Source of the DNA: Bacteroides mediterraneensis
GTDB taxonomy: Bacteria; Bacteroidota; Bacteroidia; Bacteroidales; Bacteroidaceae
NCBI RefSeq assembly: GCF_900128455.1
Contig: NZ_LT635783.1
Coordinates: 1,638,919 to 1,702,918, forward strand
DNA: 64,000 nt
Direction of reading: 5' to 3'
Shown here: piece after piece, positions 50,894-61,700 of the stretch
How positions within the stretch are numbered: the stretch's first letter is position 1
How the letters are laid out: each line of letters starts with the position of its first letter
Position numbers and translations under genes: made by a program
Notes under the pieces: generated by a model
The model's input: only the letters and a program-made list of their open reading frames with translations
Told to the model about the DNA's origin: nothing
Databases searched by the model: none

Positions 50894-53110
50894 TTATGAG
50901 AGAATACTCAGTTGGTTGTTTGCTACGGTGACCGTGACGTCGCCTCCCTGTTTCAGCGAGCCGAAGAGGATTTCCCGCATCAGCAGCGGCTTCAGATGGC
51001 CTGCAATGGCGCGGTCCATTTCCCGGGCTCCGTATTCCGGATTGAAGCCTTCCTTCAGCAGCCATTCGTGGGCTTCGGGCGTCAGATGCAGACGGACGTT
51101 GCGCCGTTCCAGCTTTTCGTCCAGCTGGCGCAGTTTCTTGTCGAGTATCTGTACGGCCATATCCCGGCTCATGTCGTGGAAGACCACGGTTGCCGACAGA
51201 CGGTTCAGGAATTCCGGTTTGAAGGTTTTCTTCACTTGGCGGAGCATGGCCTGTCCTGTGGTCACCTGGCTGTTGAAGCCGATGGACGCCTGGTGCGCAT
51301 ACTGTGCCCCCGCGTTCGAGGTCATGATGAGAATCAGGTGGCGGCAGTCAGACTTCCGTCCCTTGTTATCCGTCAGCACCGCATAGTCCATCACCTGCAA
51401 CAGGATGTTGAAGATGTCGGAGTGTGCCTTCTCGATTTCATCCAGCAACAGCACACAGTTGGGCGTTTTCCGGATGGCATCCGTCAGCAATCCCCCGTCC
51501 TCGTAGCCGATGTATCCGGCCGGCGAACCAATCAGTTTGGCGATGGTATGCTTCTCCATGTATTCGCTCATGTCGAAACGCACCAGCGAGATACCCAGTT
51601 CCGAAGCCAGTACCTTGGCTACCTCTGTCTTGCCCACTCCCGTAGGGCCGACAAACAGCAGGCTGGCCAGTGGCTTGTGCTCGTCCAGCAGTCCCGCCTT
51701 GGCCATCTGCACGGCTTCCACCACCTGCTTGATGGCCTCGTCCTGTCCGTAAATCTGTCCGGCGATGTGGTCGTAAAGGGCTTCCAGCGAAGCGTTGTCT
51801 TCCTCCTTGAACGCATTCGCATCAATCTTGCAGGTGTGCGACAACACCTCCGTAATCAGCTTCTTGTCGACCGTCTGTGCCCCTTCGTCCGTGGGATGGA
51901 TTTCCCGGTAGGCCCCGGCCTCGTCAATCAGGTCGATGGCTTTGTCGGGCAGGAAGCGGTCGTTGATGTAGCGGGCGCTGGCCTTGACGGCATATTCGAT
52001 GACTCCCGGTTCGTAGGTCACGTGGTGATACGTTTCGTATTTTTCCTTCAGTCCCTCCACGATGCGGACAGCTTCGTCGATGCTTGGCTCTTGGATGTCA
52101 ATCTGCTGAAAGCGGCGTACCATGCCTTTGCTGCGCGAAAAGTACCGGTTGTATTCTTCGTAGGTAGTAGACCCGATGAAGCGGATGTCACCCTGTTCCA
52201 GGTACGGTTTCAGCATGTTCGAGGCATCCATCGAACCTTCGCCGATTTGTCCGGCCCCGATAAGGTTGTGTATCTCGTCGATATAGAGAATGGCCTTCTT
52301 TTCCGAGCTGAGGCTCTTCATGACACTTTTCAGACGTTGCTCGAAGTCGCCCCGGTATTGCGTGCCGGCCAGCAGGCTTCCCAAGTCCAGCTCATAAATA
52401 TGGCTGCCCCGCAGGCGTTCAGGCACCTCGCCGGCTTCTATGCGGGCCGCCAGCCCGTAGGCCAGGGCCGTTTTTCCCACCCCCGGTTCGCCGACGTGCA
52501 GCGGGTTGTTCTTGTCTTTCCGGCACAGCACCTCGATGGTGCGTTCCAGTTCCTTTTCCCGGCCAATCAGCGGGTTGTGGGTGTCCAGCCGATCGTTCAG
52601 GCACGTGAGGAAGTTCTTCCAGGGACCACGCGCGTCTTCCATCTCGTTTTCCTCCAGACTGAGGTCGTCCCCATAGATGACCACCAGCTGGCTGATAAAG
52701 TCCATAATCCGTTCTTTCAGGTGTTTTCTCAGGAAGAAGCATGCCCACGAGTCGGGCAACAGCAATATGGCCTGCACCAGATGGGGTACGTCGAGCAGCT
52801 CGGAACCCGACGCTTCCACGAAACTGTATGCATTATCGAACAGCAGGTTCGATTGTACCGAGAACTGCAGTTCGTAGTTTGTACCTTCCGGCACCTGCTC
52901 CATTTTCTGGGCCAGGTACTCGTCTACTTCTTCTTCCAGCACGGGGATGTGACAGAAACATTCTTCTACAGCTTCCACAAAAGGGTCTTGATTAAAGAGT
53001 GCGCTGAGGATGTGTTCCGGGGTGATAAACTCATGGCGGTAACGGAATGCCAGTCCCTGGGCAAACGACAGCGCTTTGTCTACATATACAGATTTTTCGA
53101 TGTGACTCAT
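50894..53110 (-). CDS. clpA: ATP-dependent Clp protease unfoldase ClpA
   Basis: A 738-aa AAA+ protein with an N-terminal repeat domain, AAA-1 Walker A GEPGVGKTALAYGLA, AAA-2 Walker A GPTGVGKTEVAKVL and Walker B CVLLLDEIEKAHSD. The ClpP-binding loop appears as SIGF. It unfolds substrates for ClpP and works with ClpS. Preceded by clpS at 14 bases and followed by aat at 10 bases. Confidence 0.96.
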   Translation of the reverse strand: MSHIEKSVYVDKALSFAQGLAFRYRHEFITPEHILSALFNQDPFVEAVEECFCHIPVLEEEVDEYLAQKMEQVPEGTNYELQFSVQSNLLFDNAYSFVEASGSELLDVPHLVQAILLLPDSWACFFLRKHLKERIMDFISQLVVIYGDDLSLEENEMEDARGPWKNFLTCLNDRLDTHNPLIGREKELERTIEVLCRKDKNNPLHVGEPGVGKTALAYGLAARIEAGEVPERLRGSHIYELDLGSLLAGTQYRGDFEQRLKSVMKSLSSEKKAILYIDEIHNLIGAGQIGEGSMDASNMLKPYLEQGDIRFIGSTTYEEYNRYFSRSKGMVRRFQQIDIQEPSIDEAVRIVEGLKEKYETYHHVTYEPGVIEYAVKASARYINDRFLPDKAIDLIDEAGAYREIHPTDEGAQTVDKKLITEVLSHTCKIDANAFKEEDNASLEALYDHIAGQIYGQDEAIKQVVEAVQMAKAGLLDEHKPLASLLFVGPTGVGKTEVAKVLASELGISLVRFDMSEYMEKHTIAKLIGSPAGYIGYEDGGLLTDAIRKTPNCVLLLDEIEKAHSDIFNILLQVMDYAVLTDNKGRKSDCRHLILIMTSNAGAQYAHQASIGFNSQVTTGQAMLRQVKKTFKPEFLNRLSATVVFHDMSRDMAVQILDKKLRQLDEKLERRNVRLHLTPEAHEWLLKEGFNPEYGAREMDRAIAGHLKPLLMREILFGSLKQGGDVTVTVANNQLSILS

Positions 53111-53124
53111 TGGTTCTTTTCAGT

Positions 53125-53433
53125 TTAATTGTCTTCAGGTTCTACAGTCAGTCGCAGGGGAAATCCTTCCTCGCGGGCCATTTGTGTGGTTTTCTGCGCC
53201 TTGGACTGCGCGATGTCATAAGAATAGATGCCTGCCGTGGCCGAACCTTCCAGGTGAATTTTCATGGTCAGGTCCTCGGCCTGCAGCTGCGATTTGAAAA
53301 ACACGAGTTGGAGTACTTTCACCACGAAGTCCATGGTGGTGAAGTCGTCGTTGTGGAACACCACCTTGTAGTGTTTGGGTTCGCTCAGTTCCACGTGTGT
53401 CTTTTCTTTACATAACGATTGTTCTTTTTCCAT
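53125..53433 (-). CDS. clpS: ClpS N-degron adaptor
   Basis: A 102-aa protein with KHYKVVFHNDDFTTMDFVVK and MKIHLEGSATAGIYSYDIAQ, the hallmark ClpS fold with the N-degron pocket Asn/Asp and His. It delivers N-degron substrates to ClpA. First gene of the clpS-clpA-aat set. Confidence 0.95.
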   Translation of the reverse strand: MEKEQSLCKEKTHVELSEPKHYKVVFHNDDFTTMDFVVKVLQLVFFKSQLQAEDLTMKIHLEGSATAGIYSYDIAQSKAQKTTQMAREEGFPLRLTVEPEDN

Positions 53434-53466
53434 TGTGGTCTAATTCAGATGATGGGTTGTGAAAGG

Positions 53467-54153
53467 TCAGCGTGCCGTCTCCAAGGTAAACTCCTGACGG
53501 TCGTAAATTTGTCCGTGGGTGTCGGTCACCGCAATACGGAAGGTGGCCGTACCGTTTTTCACACGTTTACCCACACTCACGGTAGCCGTATATTTCACTC
53601 CGTTGCCCGGCAGAATCTGTTCCACCAGGATGGAGGGCGAAATGTGTATCTGTTTGACCCCGCTGATTTCCGTCACGCTGGGAATCACGTTGTAAGCCGT
53701 TTCGCTGCCTTCGTTCATGATTTCAAAAATGATTTTACTGCTCTCTCCACCGTTCAGAATGTGGTCGCGGCTCTCGTCGATGAACCGCAGATTGCGGATG
53801 TATAGGGCCGACAGGGCCGACGAGGTGTTGTAGGGTTCGGTGTATACCTCTTCCACGGGGCGTTCTGCCGGATAGCCTTGGGGATTGCCTTCCGCTTCAC
53901 GCGACTTGGGGGCAGTGAGTGCACCCCCGATGGCCGCTCCGGCCAGGGTACCGATGATGCTTCCGATGGCAGAGCCTCTGTAGCTCCCTCTCCATCCGTG
54001 ACGGGAGTCGCCCACCAGTCCTCCGATGGCACCTCCTACGTTGCTTCCGATAGCGGCTCCTCCTACGATGGCCCCTGTGCGTTCAGGCTGGATGGTACCG
54101 CATCCTCCGGCCAGCAGCGATACGCCCAAAAGCGCGATGACAATTCTTCTCAT
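53467..54153 (-). CDS. Glycine-zipper lipoprotein
   Basis: A 228-aa lipoprotein with lipobox LLAGGC near residue 18, then glycine-zipper repeats (GAIVGGAAIGSNVGGAIGGL and GSIIGTLAGAAIGGALTA) and a beta-rich C-terminal domain. Glycine-zipper proteins insert in or bind membranes. Located just upstream of clpS in the same direction, 33 bases away. Function inferred only at family level. Confidence 0.7.
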   Translation of the reverse strand: MRRIVIALLGVSLLAGGCGTIQPERTGAIVGGAAIGSNVGGAIGGLVGDSRHGWRGSYRGSAIGSIIGTLAGAAIGGALTAPKSREAEGNPQGYPAERPVEEVYTEPYNTSSALSALYIRNLRFIDESRDHILNGGESSKIIFEIMNEGSETAYNVIPSVTEISGVKQIHISPSILVEQILPGNGVKYTATVSVGKRVKNGTATFRIAVTDTHGQIYDRQEFTLETAR

Positions 54154-54173
54154 GGCTGATATGTGGTTAGGTG

Positions 54174-54974
54174 TTACTTTTTATTTCCGTACTGGGCCTT
54201 GATGGCCGGAAGTTCTTTCTGGATGTCGCTGATGCGGCGGGCATCGCTGGGGTGCGTACTCATGAATTCAGGTACTTTCCCGCCCGAGCTGGCCGACATC
54301 TTCTGCCAGAACGTGACCGCCTTGTCGGGATTGTAGCCCGCCATGGTCATCAGCACCAGTCCCATGTAGTCCGCCTCCGACTCGTGCTTGCGCGAGAAGG
54401 GGAGGGTGACCCCATATTGCGAGCCGATGCCGTACACCGTACTGGCCACGGTCTGTATCATCTGGCTTTTGCCCGAAAGGCTCTGTCCCAGCAGTTGGGC
54501 ACCATACTGTGTCAGCATCTGCTGGCTGATGCGTTCGTTGCTGTGCTTGGCCACCGCATGAGCCACCTCGTGTCCCAGCACTACGGCCAGTTCATCGTCC
54601 GAGGAGACCAGCTTCATCAGGCCTTCGTACACCACAATCTTCCCGCCCGGCATGCAGAACGCATTCACTTCGTCGCTCTTCACCAGATTGAACTCCCAGG
54701 AGAATTCCTGGATATCTGCCGCCAGTCCCTGGTTGCGCAGGTATTGCTCCGTGGCCGCGGCGATGTTTTTCCCTACCCGGACCACCATGGCCGTCTGGGT
54801 CGCGTTGGTCGATTTCTGGGCAGTCTTGATATAGTTGTTATACTGGGTCAGGCTGGAAGATAGCACTTCCTGGTCGGAAACCAGCAACAGCTGTTTGCGT
54901 CCGGTGAGGGGCACCGAACTGCATCCTGCCAGCATCAGCAGGGAAAGAAAGTATAAACTACACTTTTTTTTCAT
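54174..54974 (-). CDS. M48-family metalloprotease lipoprotein
   Basis: About 266 aa with a lipoprotein signal (lipobox LLMLAGC) and the zinc motif HEVAH in VVLGHEVAHAVAKH, with a further Glu in HESEADYMGL. The BepA/LoiP-type proteases act in outer-membrane quality control. Start set at 54974 (MKKKCSLYF) because the upstream frame lies over the divergent promoter. Confidence 0.88.
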   Translation of the reverse strand: MKKKCSLYFLSLLMLAGCSSVPLTGRKQLLLVSDQEVLSSSLTQYNNYIKTAQKSTNATQTAMVVRVGKNIAAATEQYLRNQGLAADIQEFSWEFNLVKSDEVNAFCMPGGKIVVYEGLMKLVSSDDELAVVLGHEVAHAVAKHSNERISQQMLTQYGAQLLGQSLSGKSQMIQTVASTVYGIGSQYGVTLPFSRKHESEADYMGLVLMTMAGYNPDKAVTFWQKMSASSGGKVPEFMSTHPSDARRISDIQKELPAIKAQYGNKK

Positions 54975-54996
54975 AACGGTTTCGTGAGATGTTTTA

Positions 54997-55035
54997 CAAA
55001 CATACACAAAAAATGATGATTTTTGATTATGTTTG
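54997..55035. promoter_or_regulatory. Divergent promoters of the M48 and S9 peptidase genes
   Basis: TATGTTTG on the minus strand (55004-54997) and TATGTTTG on the plus strand (55028-55035) are both TAnnTTTG boxes, facing the two genes from an 84-base gap. Confidence 0.6.
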
Positions 55036-55058
55036 TGGCAATAAACTGAAAAAAAGAG

Positions 55059-57503
55059 ATGAAAAAGCAACTTTTTATAGCATGTTCTCTTTGCGGAGCC
55101 ATGCTGGTGAATGCCGAGAATATTGAGGTGACCTCGTTCAAGTACGCAGGTCCCTATGCCTTGATGCAACCCTATCAGATTGACAGTGTGGATGTTAATT
55201 CCAAACCGTGGAAGGCGGAATCACTGCTGGACACCCCGGTATCGTTTGCCCTGCTCGACGGAGCGGAGGTGAAACAGGCCGGACAGCTGACACCTTCGTC
55301 CGACTATGCCCTGCACCTCATGGGCTTCGTGCTGGAGAACACGCACTACGGCCAGGTGTCGCTGAAGGTGGAGGGAGCTTCCCACTATCAGGTGTACGTA
55401 GACGGCAAGCGGGTGGAAGATACTTCGCTGTCGCTGGATCCGGCTACCCATCAGGTGATCATCAAATACCTTTCCGTGCCGGGCGAACAGAGTGTGCCGA
55501 AAGTGAGCCTCGATGCCAAGCAGGACGGGGTGTTCAGCCTCCGTACCGAACAGGGGCGTCTGTTCACCCTGGCCGATGTGCTCCACGGCACCCGTATCAC
55601 AGGCACCGAGCTTTCAGCCGACGGGAAATACCTGATTACTTCGTACACGGTGACGAAGGAAGGCGGAAAGACTACCTCGCAGACCAAGGTGAAGGAACTG
55701 AAGACCGGCAAGGTGCTGGCTACGCGGGAAGAGACGCTGCACTGGATGCCGCGTTCCGCTCAGTATTATTATGTACGTCAGGGCGTATCCGGACGGGAAC
55801 TGGTGACGGTGGACCCAGTCTCCGGACAGGAGGAAGTGTGGGTGAGCCACCTGCCGGAAGGTAGTTTCCGGGTAGCGCCTACCGAAGACTACCTGCTGTT
55901 TACCCTGGTACAGAAAGGTCCGGAAGAGAAGAAGGAAATCTATGAGTTCATCGACCCCGACGACCGTCAGCCGGGATGGCGCAACCGTACCTATCTGGCG
56001 CGTTTCGACGTGAAGACGGGGGTCTGCCAGCCGCTGACCTTCGGCTACAAGAACGTGTGGGCCACGGATATCTCGTCCGACGGGCGGTATGTCCTGATGA
56101 TGGCTTCCAACCACCGCATGGGCAAGCGTCCGACCACCTTGTTCTCGCTTTACAAGATGGATGTGCAGACCTTGCAGGTGGAAGAGCTGGTGAAAGATGA
56201 CGGTTTCCTGACCAACGCCCTCTTCTCGCCCGACGGTCGTCAGGTGCTGCTGGCCGGTTCGCCGGAGTGCCTGGGAGGTATCGGCAAGAACGTGAAGGAA
56301 GGGCAGACGCCGAGCATGATTGACATCCAGCTTTACCTGATGAACCTGCAGAGCAAGCAGATTGAACCGCTCACCAAGACGTTCAACCCGAACGTGATGC
56401 AGGCGGTGTGGTCGGCTGCCAACAACTGTGTCTACTTCAATGCGGAAGACCGCGACTGCATCTCCCTGTTTCGTCTGAACCCGGCAAAGAAGCACATTGA
56501 AAAGGTGAATGTGCCCGAAGAAATGGTGCTGGGATTCTCCGTGGCCGAGCAGGCGTCTTCCCTGTCGTTCTACGGGGAAAGTGCCTCCAATGCACACCGC
56601 CTGTATGTGGTCGATTTGAAGAAGGATGCCTCGAAGCTGGAAGAAGATTTGCACGGGGAACTGAAGGACGTGCTGCTGGGTGAATGCAAGGCCTGGGATT
56701 TTGTCAATTCGCGGGGCGATACCATCTGCGGACGCTACTACCTGCCGCCTCATTTTGACCCGGACAAGAAATACCCGATGATTGTGAACTACTACGGCGG
56801 ATGCAGTCCTACCAGCCGGAACTTCGGCAGCCGTTATCCGCACCATGCGTATGCGGCCCTGGGCTATGTGGTCTATGTGGTGGAACCGAGCGGAGCCACC
56901 GGCTTCGGCCAGGAGTTCTCTGCCCGCCACGTGAACACCTTCGGCGACTATGTGGCCGACGACATCATCGAAGGCACCCGCAAGTTTGTGGAAGCCCATC
57001 CGTTTGTCAACGGCAAGAAGATTGGATGTATCGGTGCTTCCTACGGCGGTTTCATGACCCAGTACCTCCAGACGAAGACCGATTTGTTTGCGGCTGCCAT
57101 CTCGCATGCCGGCATCAGCGACCACACCAGCTACTGGGGCGAAGGCTATTGGGGCTATTCCTACAGCGAGGTGTCGGCTGCCAACAGTTACCCGTGGCAG
57201 AACCCGGAACTCTTTGTCGGCCACAGTCCGCTGTTCAATGCCGACAAGGTACACACCCCGCTGCTCTTCCTCCACGGTTCGGCGGATACCAATGTGCCGG
57301 TGGGCGAAAGCATCCAGATGTTCACGGCCCTGAAACTGCTGGGACGGGAAACGGCCCTGGTGGTAGTGGACGGACAAGACCATCACATTCTGGACTATCA
57401 GAAGCGTATCCAGTGGCAGAACACCATCTTTGCGTGGTTTGCCAAATGGTTGCAGGATGACCCGACGTGGTGGAACACTCTTTATCCCCCTAAAACGTTG
57501 TAA
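55059..57503 (+). CDS. S9 prolyl oligopeptidase/DPP IV-like peptidase
   Basis: An 814-aa exported enzyme: signal peptide (about 1-20), beta-propeller region (about 170-530) and an alpha/beta-hydrolase domain with GCIGASYGGFMT (nucleophile Ser), HGSADTNVPVGES (Asp) and VVDGQDHHI (His). It would cleave peptides after proline in the periplasm or at the surface. It ends 5 bases before sbcD, in the same direction. Confidence 0.9.
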   Translation: MKKQLFIACSLCGAMLVNAENIEVTSFKYAGPYALMQPYQIDSVDVNSKPWKAESLLDTPVSFALLDGAEVKQAGQLTPSSDYALHLMGFVLENTHYGQVSLKVEGASHYQVYVDGKRVEDTSLSLDPATHQVIIKYLSVPGEQSVPKVSLDAKQDGVFSLRTEQGRLFTLADVLHGTRITGTELSADGKYLITSYTVTKEGGKTTSQTKVKELKTGKVLATREETLHWMPRSAQYYYVRQGVSGRELVTVDPVSGQEEVWVSHLPEGSFRVAPTEDYLLFTLVQKGPEEKKEIYEFIDPDDRQPGWRNRTYLARFDVKTGVCQPLTFGYKNVWATDISSDGRYVLMMASNHRMGKRPTTLFSLYKMDVQTLQVEELVKDDGFLTNALFSPDGRQVLLAGSPECLGGIGKNVKEGQTPSMIDIQLYLMNLQSKQIEPLTKTFNPNVMQAVWSAANNCVYFNAEDRDCISLFRLNPAKKHIEKVNVPEEMVLGFSVAEQASSLSFYGESASNAHRLYVVDLKKDASKLEEDLHGELKDVLLGECKAWDFVNSRGDTICGRYYLPPHFDPDKKYPMIVNYYGGCSPTSRNFGSRYPHHAYAALGYVVYVVEPSGATGFGQEFSARHVNTFGDYVADDIIEGTRKFVEAHPFVNGKKIGCIGASYGGFMTQYLQTKTDLFAAAISHAGISDHTSYWGEGYWGYSYSEVSAANSYPWQNPELFVGHSPLFNADKVHTPLLFLHGSADTNVPVGESIQMFTALKLLGRETALVVVDGQDHHILDYQKRIQWQNTIFAWFAKWLQDDPTWWNTLYPPKTL

Positions 57504-57508
57504 GCCGG

Positions 57509-58723
57509 ATGAAAATCATACATACCAGTGACTGGCACCTGGGGCAGCAGCTGTTCGATTATGACCGGAGCGAGGAACAACGGGACTTCCTCCGGCAGCT
57601 GCGCGACCGGGTAGCCGCAGAACAGCCCGACGCGTTGCTCGTGTCGGGCGACGTGTTTCATTACTGCAGCCCTTCGGCCTCTGCCCAGCGGTTGTATACC
57701 GATGCCTTGGTGGACTTGCACGAGACGTGTCCGTCGATGCAGATTGTCATTACGGCGGGCAACCACGACAGCAGTTCCAAGCTGGAAATCAGCCGCAACC
57801 TCTGGAAGTATGCCGGAGTGACCGTGGTCGGCTCCATCTGCCGCAACGAGGCGGGCGAGGTGGACCTGGAGCGTCACCTCGTGGAGGTGAAGGACGGAGC
57901 CGGGGAGCCGAAGGGCTATGTGGTGGCCCTGCCTCATGTCTATCCGCAGAACTTCCCGTCTCTGGACGAGGAGGTGCCGCGCGAAGACCGGCAGCGCTTC
58001 TTTATCCAGACTTTGCTCGACCGGGTGGCGGAGCGGAACGCGGCCCGACTGCCGGTGGTGCTGATGGCCCATCTGGCCGTGACGGGAAGCGACATTACCG
58101 GACAGGACGACGGACGCGGCGGCATGGACTACACCGACATCCGTCTGATGGGTGAGGGGTATGATTACCTGGCCCTGGGACACATTCATTTTCCGCAGAC
58201 CTTGCCCGGCGGACGGGCCCGCTATTGCGGTTCTCCGCTGCCCGTCAGCTTCGACGAGAGTTACGGACATTCCGTGAGCGTAGTGGAACTGGCCTCACAC
58301 GGTGCTGCGCCCGAAGTGCGTACGTGTCCCGTGCGGAACCTCTGGCCCTTGAAGGTGCTGCCCGCGCAGGCCGTCCCCCTGGAAGAGGCTTTGGAAGTCT
58401 TGCAGGCCCTTCCCGACGAAGAAAAGCTGTATGTGCAGCTGCATGTCCGGATTCAGGATGTGCCTCCGGCCTATTGCATGGAGCGGGCCTACGAACTGAC
58501 CCGCGGCAAGCAGTGCCGTTTCTGCCGTTACAAGTGGGAACGGGAGACGGCGGAACCAACCGAGGACACGACGGAACTCGACGTGGACCGCTTGCAGACC
58601 TTCTCTCCGTCGCAGGTGGCCGCCATCTATTACCGCGACAAGTTCCAGCGCGACATTTCGCCGGAAATGCTCGACCTGCTGGAAGAGGCTGTGAAACGGG
58701 TGCAGACCCAAGAAGAGGAATAA
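57509..58723 (+). CDS. sbcD: Exonuclease subunit SbcD
   Basis: A 404-aa metallophosphoesterase of the Mre11 type: MKIIHTSDWHLGQQLFDYDR (D-x-H), VSGDVFHY, AGNHDSSSKLEI, and LALGHIHFPQ. With SbcC it opens hairpins and cuts DNA ends. The next gene begins 6 bases after its stop. Confidence 0.95.
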   Translation: MKIIHTSDWHLGQQLFDYDRSEEQRDFLRQLRDRVAAEQPDALLVSGDVFHYCSPSASAQRLYTDALVDLHETCPSMQIVITAGNHDSSSKLEISRNLWKYAGVTVVGSICRNEAGEVDLERHLVEVKDGAGEPKGYVVALPHVYPQNFPSLDEEVPREDRQRFFIQTLLDRVAERNAARLPVVLMAHLAVTGSDITGQDDGRGGMDYTDIRLMGEGYDYLALGHIHFPQTLPGGRARYCGSPLPVSFDESYGHSVSVVELASHGAAPEVRTCPVRNLWPLKVLPAQAVPLEEALEVLQALPDEEKLYVQLHVRIQDVPPAYCMERAYELTRGKQCRFCRYKWERETAEPTEDTTELDVDRLQTFSPSQVAAIYYRDKFQRDISPEMLDLLEEAVKRVQTQEEE

Positions 58724-58729
58724 GAACGC

Positions 58730-61700
58730 ATGAAATTACAGAAACTCATTATCGAAAATATTGCTTCCATCGAGAAGGCGTGCATCGACTTTGCACACGG
58801 GCCGTTGGGCGAGGATTCCATCTTCCTGATTTGCGGACCGACGGGAGCGGGCAAGTCCACGCTGCTGGATGCGGTGTGCCTGGCCCTTTACAACACCACG
58901 CCCCGTCTGAAACAGGCGGCCAACGAACGCTATCAGGACGAGAACGACAGTTTCTCGGGGCAGACGGAAGGCGTGAGCATCGACGATTCCCGCATGCTGA
59001 TGCGGCGCGACAGTGTGTCGGCGCAGGTGGAACTGTGGTTCACGGATGCCGCGGGGGAGGCCCTGCGGGCGGTGTGGAGCGTGGCAAGGGCGCGCAACAA
59101 GGCGGGTGGAAAAATCCAGAAAGTGGTGTGGACCCTTTCCTTGCAGGACGGTACCCCGCTCACCAACAAGTCGACGGAGACGCGGGCGGAGATTGAACGG
59201 CGCATCGGCCTCACCTTCGAGCAGTTCTGCCGGACCACGCTGCTGGCGCAGGGAGAGTTTACCAAGTTCCTCAAGAGCAAGGAGGAAGAGAAATCGAACA
59301 TCCTGGAGAAACTCACGGGCACGGAAATCTATTCGCGCATCAGCCGGGAAATCTATGTGATGAAGACCGAAAAAGAGGCCGAGTTGCAGGAACTGAAGGC
59401 ACAGACGGGCGGCATCGTGCTGTTGGGCGACGAGGAGCTGGCGGCGTTGCAGGCGGAACAGACGCAGGCGACGGCAGAGACCACGGCACTCCGCAAGGAA
59501 CTGAAGCAATGGCAGGATTTGTGGAAATGGATGACCGACGAGCGAAAGCTGGTACTGGCACAGGAGGAGGCCGGAAAGGCGCTCCAGGCCGTGACGGAAC
59601 GGGTGGAGTCGGAAGGCTACAGGCGCAACAAGGCGTTGCTGGAAGATTGGGACCGTACGGCCGACGTGCGTTTCCAGTGGACCGAGCAGGCGACTTTGCA
59701 GCAGCGCGTCCGCACGGCGGAAGAGGAGCTGGCCCGGCTGGCCCAGAAATATCATGCCCTGAACGGGGAATATGTCCGGCTGGAGCGGATGCGCGACCGC
59801 AGCCGGAAGGAACTGGCGGCGTGCGAGGACTTCCTCGCAGGGGTGCAGGAAAAAGTGCCGGTGTACGAGGCGGTGCAGTCGCTCACGGCCTTGTCCGACC
59901 AGATTCGGCGGTCGCTTCAGGTGACGGAGGATTGCCGGAAGGAACAGGGCCGCAAGGGAGCGGAGCAGCGGAAGATGGCCGAGGCACGTCAGAAGGCTGC
60001 GGCGGCGTATGAGGAAGCCCGGAAGATAGAAGAAAAGAAGCAGGCGGAAGTCACGGCTTGCCGCACGCAGCTGGAGGCCTTGCAGCCGGAGAAGCTCCGG
60101 CGGGAGAAGCAGGCAGCCGATACCCGGTTGGGCGACTGGAAGGCGTTGCGGGAGGCACTGGCGCTCCGGATGGAGAAGGAAAAGGCCTGGCTGGAGGTGC
60201 AGCAGAACCGGAAGGCTTTGCAGGACGAGGGCCGTCGGCAGCAGCAGGCGGTGGAGGAACTGAAAGCACAGGCCGAGGCCTTCCGCAGGGAAAAGGAGGA
60301 AGTGCAGCAGGTGTACGACAAGCAGCAGATGGCGTGTACGGACTGGGCGCGGGAGGCACGTGCCCGGCTGTCGAAAGGCGATGTGTGTCCGGTCTGTGGC
60401 CGTCCGGTGGAGGAGGACCTGGAGAATGAGGCTCACTTTGTGTCGTTGCTGGAGCCGGTACGTGTCTTGCTGGCGGAAAAGACCCGCCGGACGGAAGAGG
60501 TACTGGCGGCCTTGGCCCGGGCCGAGGCAGAGGTGCGTGCCCTGACGCGGCAGGAAGCCATGGAAGCGAAGAAGGAAACGGCGGCAGAAGCGGCTTTCCG
60601 GCAGGCGGAGGTGGCGGTGAAGCAGCAGCCGCTGGTGGCCGCGGTGACGGAGACAGCCGACGGGATGGTGCAGGTGGAACAGGCCTTGCAGGCACAGCAG
60701 GAGGTTTGTGGCCGGCTGGACATCCAGTGGCGGCAGGCCGAGGAACTGCAGCAGCGGTTGAATGGGCTGACCAAGGCACGCGAGGCGCTGACCGCCGACC
60801 GGGAGCAGTGGCACCGGAAGGTGGAGGAGGCCGACAAGGCCGTGTCCCGTCTGGAAGCGGAACTCCGTATGCTGGAGGAAGCCCTCGCGCGGGAGCGGCT
60901 CACCGTTTCCCAGTGTATGGAGAAAGGGGAGGCGCTGGTGACTTTTGTTCCCTGGAAAGCCGACTGGCAGACCGGCCGGGAGGAATTTATCACCCGCTTG
61001 CAGGAGGAAGTGGTCCGTTATGCGGAACGGCAGAAAGAGAAGGAAAGACTTGCGCATCAGGTGGAGTCGCTCACGGGGCAGCAGAATCAGGTGGAGGAGA
61101 TACGGCTGTCCATCTGGACGGTGTGTCCGGCCTGGAAAGAGACAGACGGGGAGGCGGTGCCCGACGGTCCGTGTCCCGAGGGGCTTCCGGCCCGGTGGAA
61201 TGCCTTGCACGCGGCGGTGCTTTCCGCCTGTCAGGCTTTGCAGACTTCCCGCAAGCTGGCGGAAGAAAAGAGGGCGGGCGTAGAAGCCTTCCTGGCGGCC
61301 CATCCGGAAATCTCGGGCGAATACCTGGAGAAGCTGGTGGGGCTGGAGCTGGAGAAAGTGCAGACGGCCCGCCGTACCTTGCAGAAACTGGACAACGAAC
61401 TGGCTGCGTGCCGGGCGGAAAAAGAGCGGGTGGCCCGCGAACTGGAGGGGCATCGGGCGCAGCGTCCGCAGGATATGGAGGCGGTGACGCCGGAGGTCGT
61501 GGAAGAAACGATAGCCCGCCGGGAGGAAGCGCTGACGGCGAAGGTGTCCCGTCTGGGGGCCATTGCGCAGGTTTTGGCGCATCAGGAAGAGGGCTTGCAG
61601 CGCATCCGGAAACTCAAGGAACAGATAGAGGTGAAACAGAAGGAAGTGGACAGTTGGGCGGGAGTGGCTGCCCTCTTCGGCAGTGCCGACGGGAAGAAGT

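Noticed and set aside
50912..53128. 738-aa plus-strand open frame opposite clpA
   Set aside because: Antisense shadow with no recognisable domain; ClpA with both Walker motifs is on the minus strand.
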